DNA from: an uncultured Victivallales bacterium
GTDB lineage: Bacteria > Verrucomicrobiota > Lentisphaeria > Oligosphaerales > JAFGRS01
Direction: 5' to 3'
DNA length: 14,997 bases
Assembly (NCBI GenBank): GCA_903834675.1
Contig: CAILKC010000202.1
Location: 1 to 14,997 of the forward strand
The notes under the pieces were generated by a model. The model was not told the origin of the DNA. It did no database searches and saw only the letters and a list, made by a program, of their open reading frames with translations. Shown here piece after piece: positions 14,821-14,997 of the stretch. Both the position numbers and the translations under genes were made by a program. The first letter of the stretch is position 1. The number at the start of each line of letters is the position of its first letter.

Positions 14821-14836
14821 GCCAGCGTCAGGGCAA
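14808..14836 (-). promoter_or_regulatory. Promoter of the toxin-antitoxin operon, predicted leaderless
   Basis: On the minus strand, TTGCCC (14836-14831) and TACATT (14813-14808) are exactly 17 bp apart, with an extended -10 TGT just before TACATT. Each box matches its consensus at 4 of 6. The -10 ends 6 nt before the antitoxin ATG, so transcription should begin at about the A of that ATG, giving a leaderless message. Confidence 0.5.
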
Positions 14837-14997
14837 GACTGGCGAGGCTTGGCACTGGCGCAGGTCAGTTCCGTAGGGGCTTCTGTTTCGATCGTCTCCG
14901 CGTCCGGCGAGCAAAACGGGTCACTTGACTCTTGGGGGAGACTTCCGGCGGGACGTGTCGCGAATGCCAGACGCCGCGGAGCGCTGAAAGCGCGGCC
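14837..14997. other. Upstream region of the toxin-antitoxin operon, no feature seen
   Basis: No coding region, tRNA or strong repeat is supported here on either strand. A 5-bp stem (GCGCT at 14981-14985, AGCGC at 14989-14993) is short and unremarkable at this GC content. Confidence 0.5.

Noticed and set aside
14802..14855. Upstream start for the antitoxin with a hydrophobic leader
   Set aside because: The extra residues do not fit the Phd/YefM family and would place the start upstream of the promoter found at 14808-14836.
14849..14870. Sigma-54-like promoter (cttggcactggcgcagg) on the plus strand
   Set aside because: The spacing and the second element do not fit the GG-N10-GC pattern, and no plus-strand gene follows in the window.

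Overview
This is a high-GC (roughly two-thirds G+C by eye), gene-dense bacterial window. The best guess for the host is a diderm heterotroph of the Planctomycetota / Kiritimatiellota / Lentisphaerota type, or a similar lineage such as Armatimonadota or Hydrogenedentota. The reasons are a very large DUF4175-like envelope protein, two giant polytopic OPT-like (DUF6785/DUF6784-type) proteins, a peptidase-like/FtsX fusion and a sulfatase remnant. No rRNA, tRNA or CRISPR array was seen, so the taxonomic guess is weak.

Layout. Positions 1-330 hold the edge of a tandem repeat (a 42-bp identical segment recurring at a 96-bp period) and a possible sigma-70 promoter. Positions 331-12675 are one tight plus-strand operon of four large membrane-protein genes: a DUF4175-like protein (331-3888), an OPT-like permease with a DUF6784-type end (3929-5899), a 1567-residue M28-like/FtsX fusion (5906-10609) and a second OPT-like permease (10606-12675). 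Gene gaps are 40 bp, 6 bp and a 4-bp GTGA overlap, each start has a ribosome binding site, and all four proteins are envelope located, so they are probably made together. The fusion has lost most of the zinc ligands and the catalytic glutamate of the M28 fold, so its outside domain is probably a binding or scaffold module. No ABC ATPase is encoded in the window. The operon therefore looks like an uncharacterised envelope transport or assembly system; its substrate cannot be read from the sequence.

Positions 12676-12928 are the convergent intergenic region, with a near-identical 42-bp direct repeat (128 bp apart) and a perfect 11-bp-stem hairpin.

The minus strand from 14836 to 12929 carries a compact second unit. 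It starts with a promoter that predicts a leaderless transcript and overlaps a palindrome. Then come a Phd/YefM antitoxin, a VapC-type PIN toxin (4-bp overlap), a LURP-one-related/scramblase-like protein 23 bp further on, a frameshifted unknown gene, and the severed C-terminal tail of a sulfatase. The decayed downstream end plus the repeats suggest a rearrangement site next to the operon.
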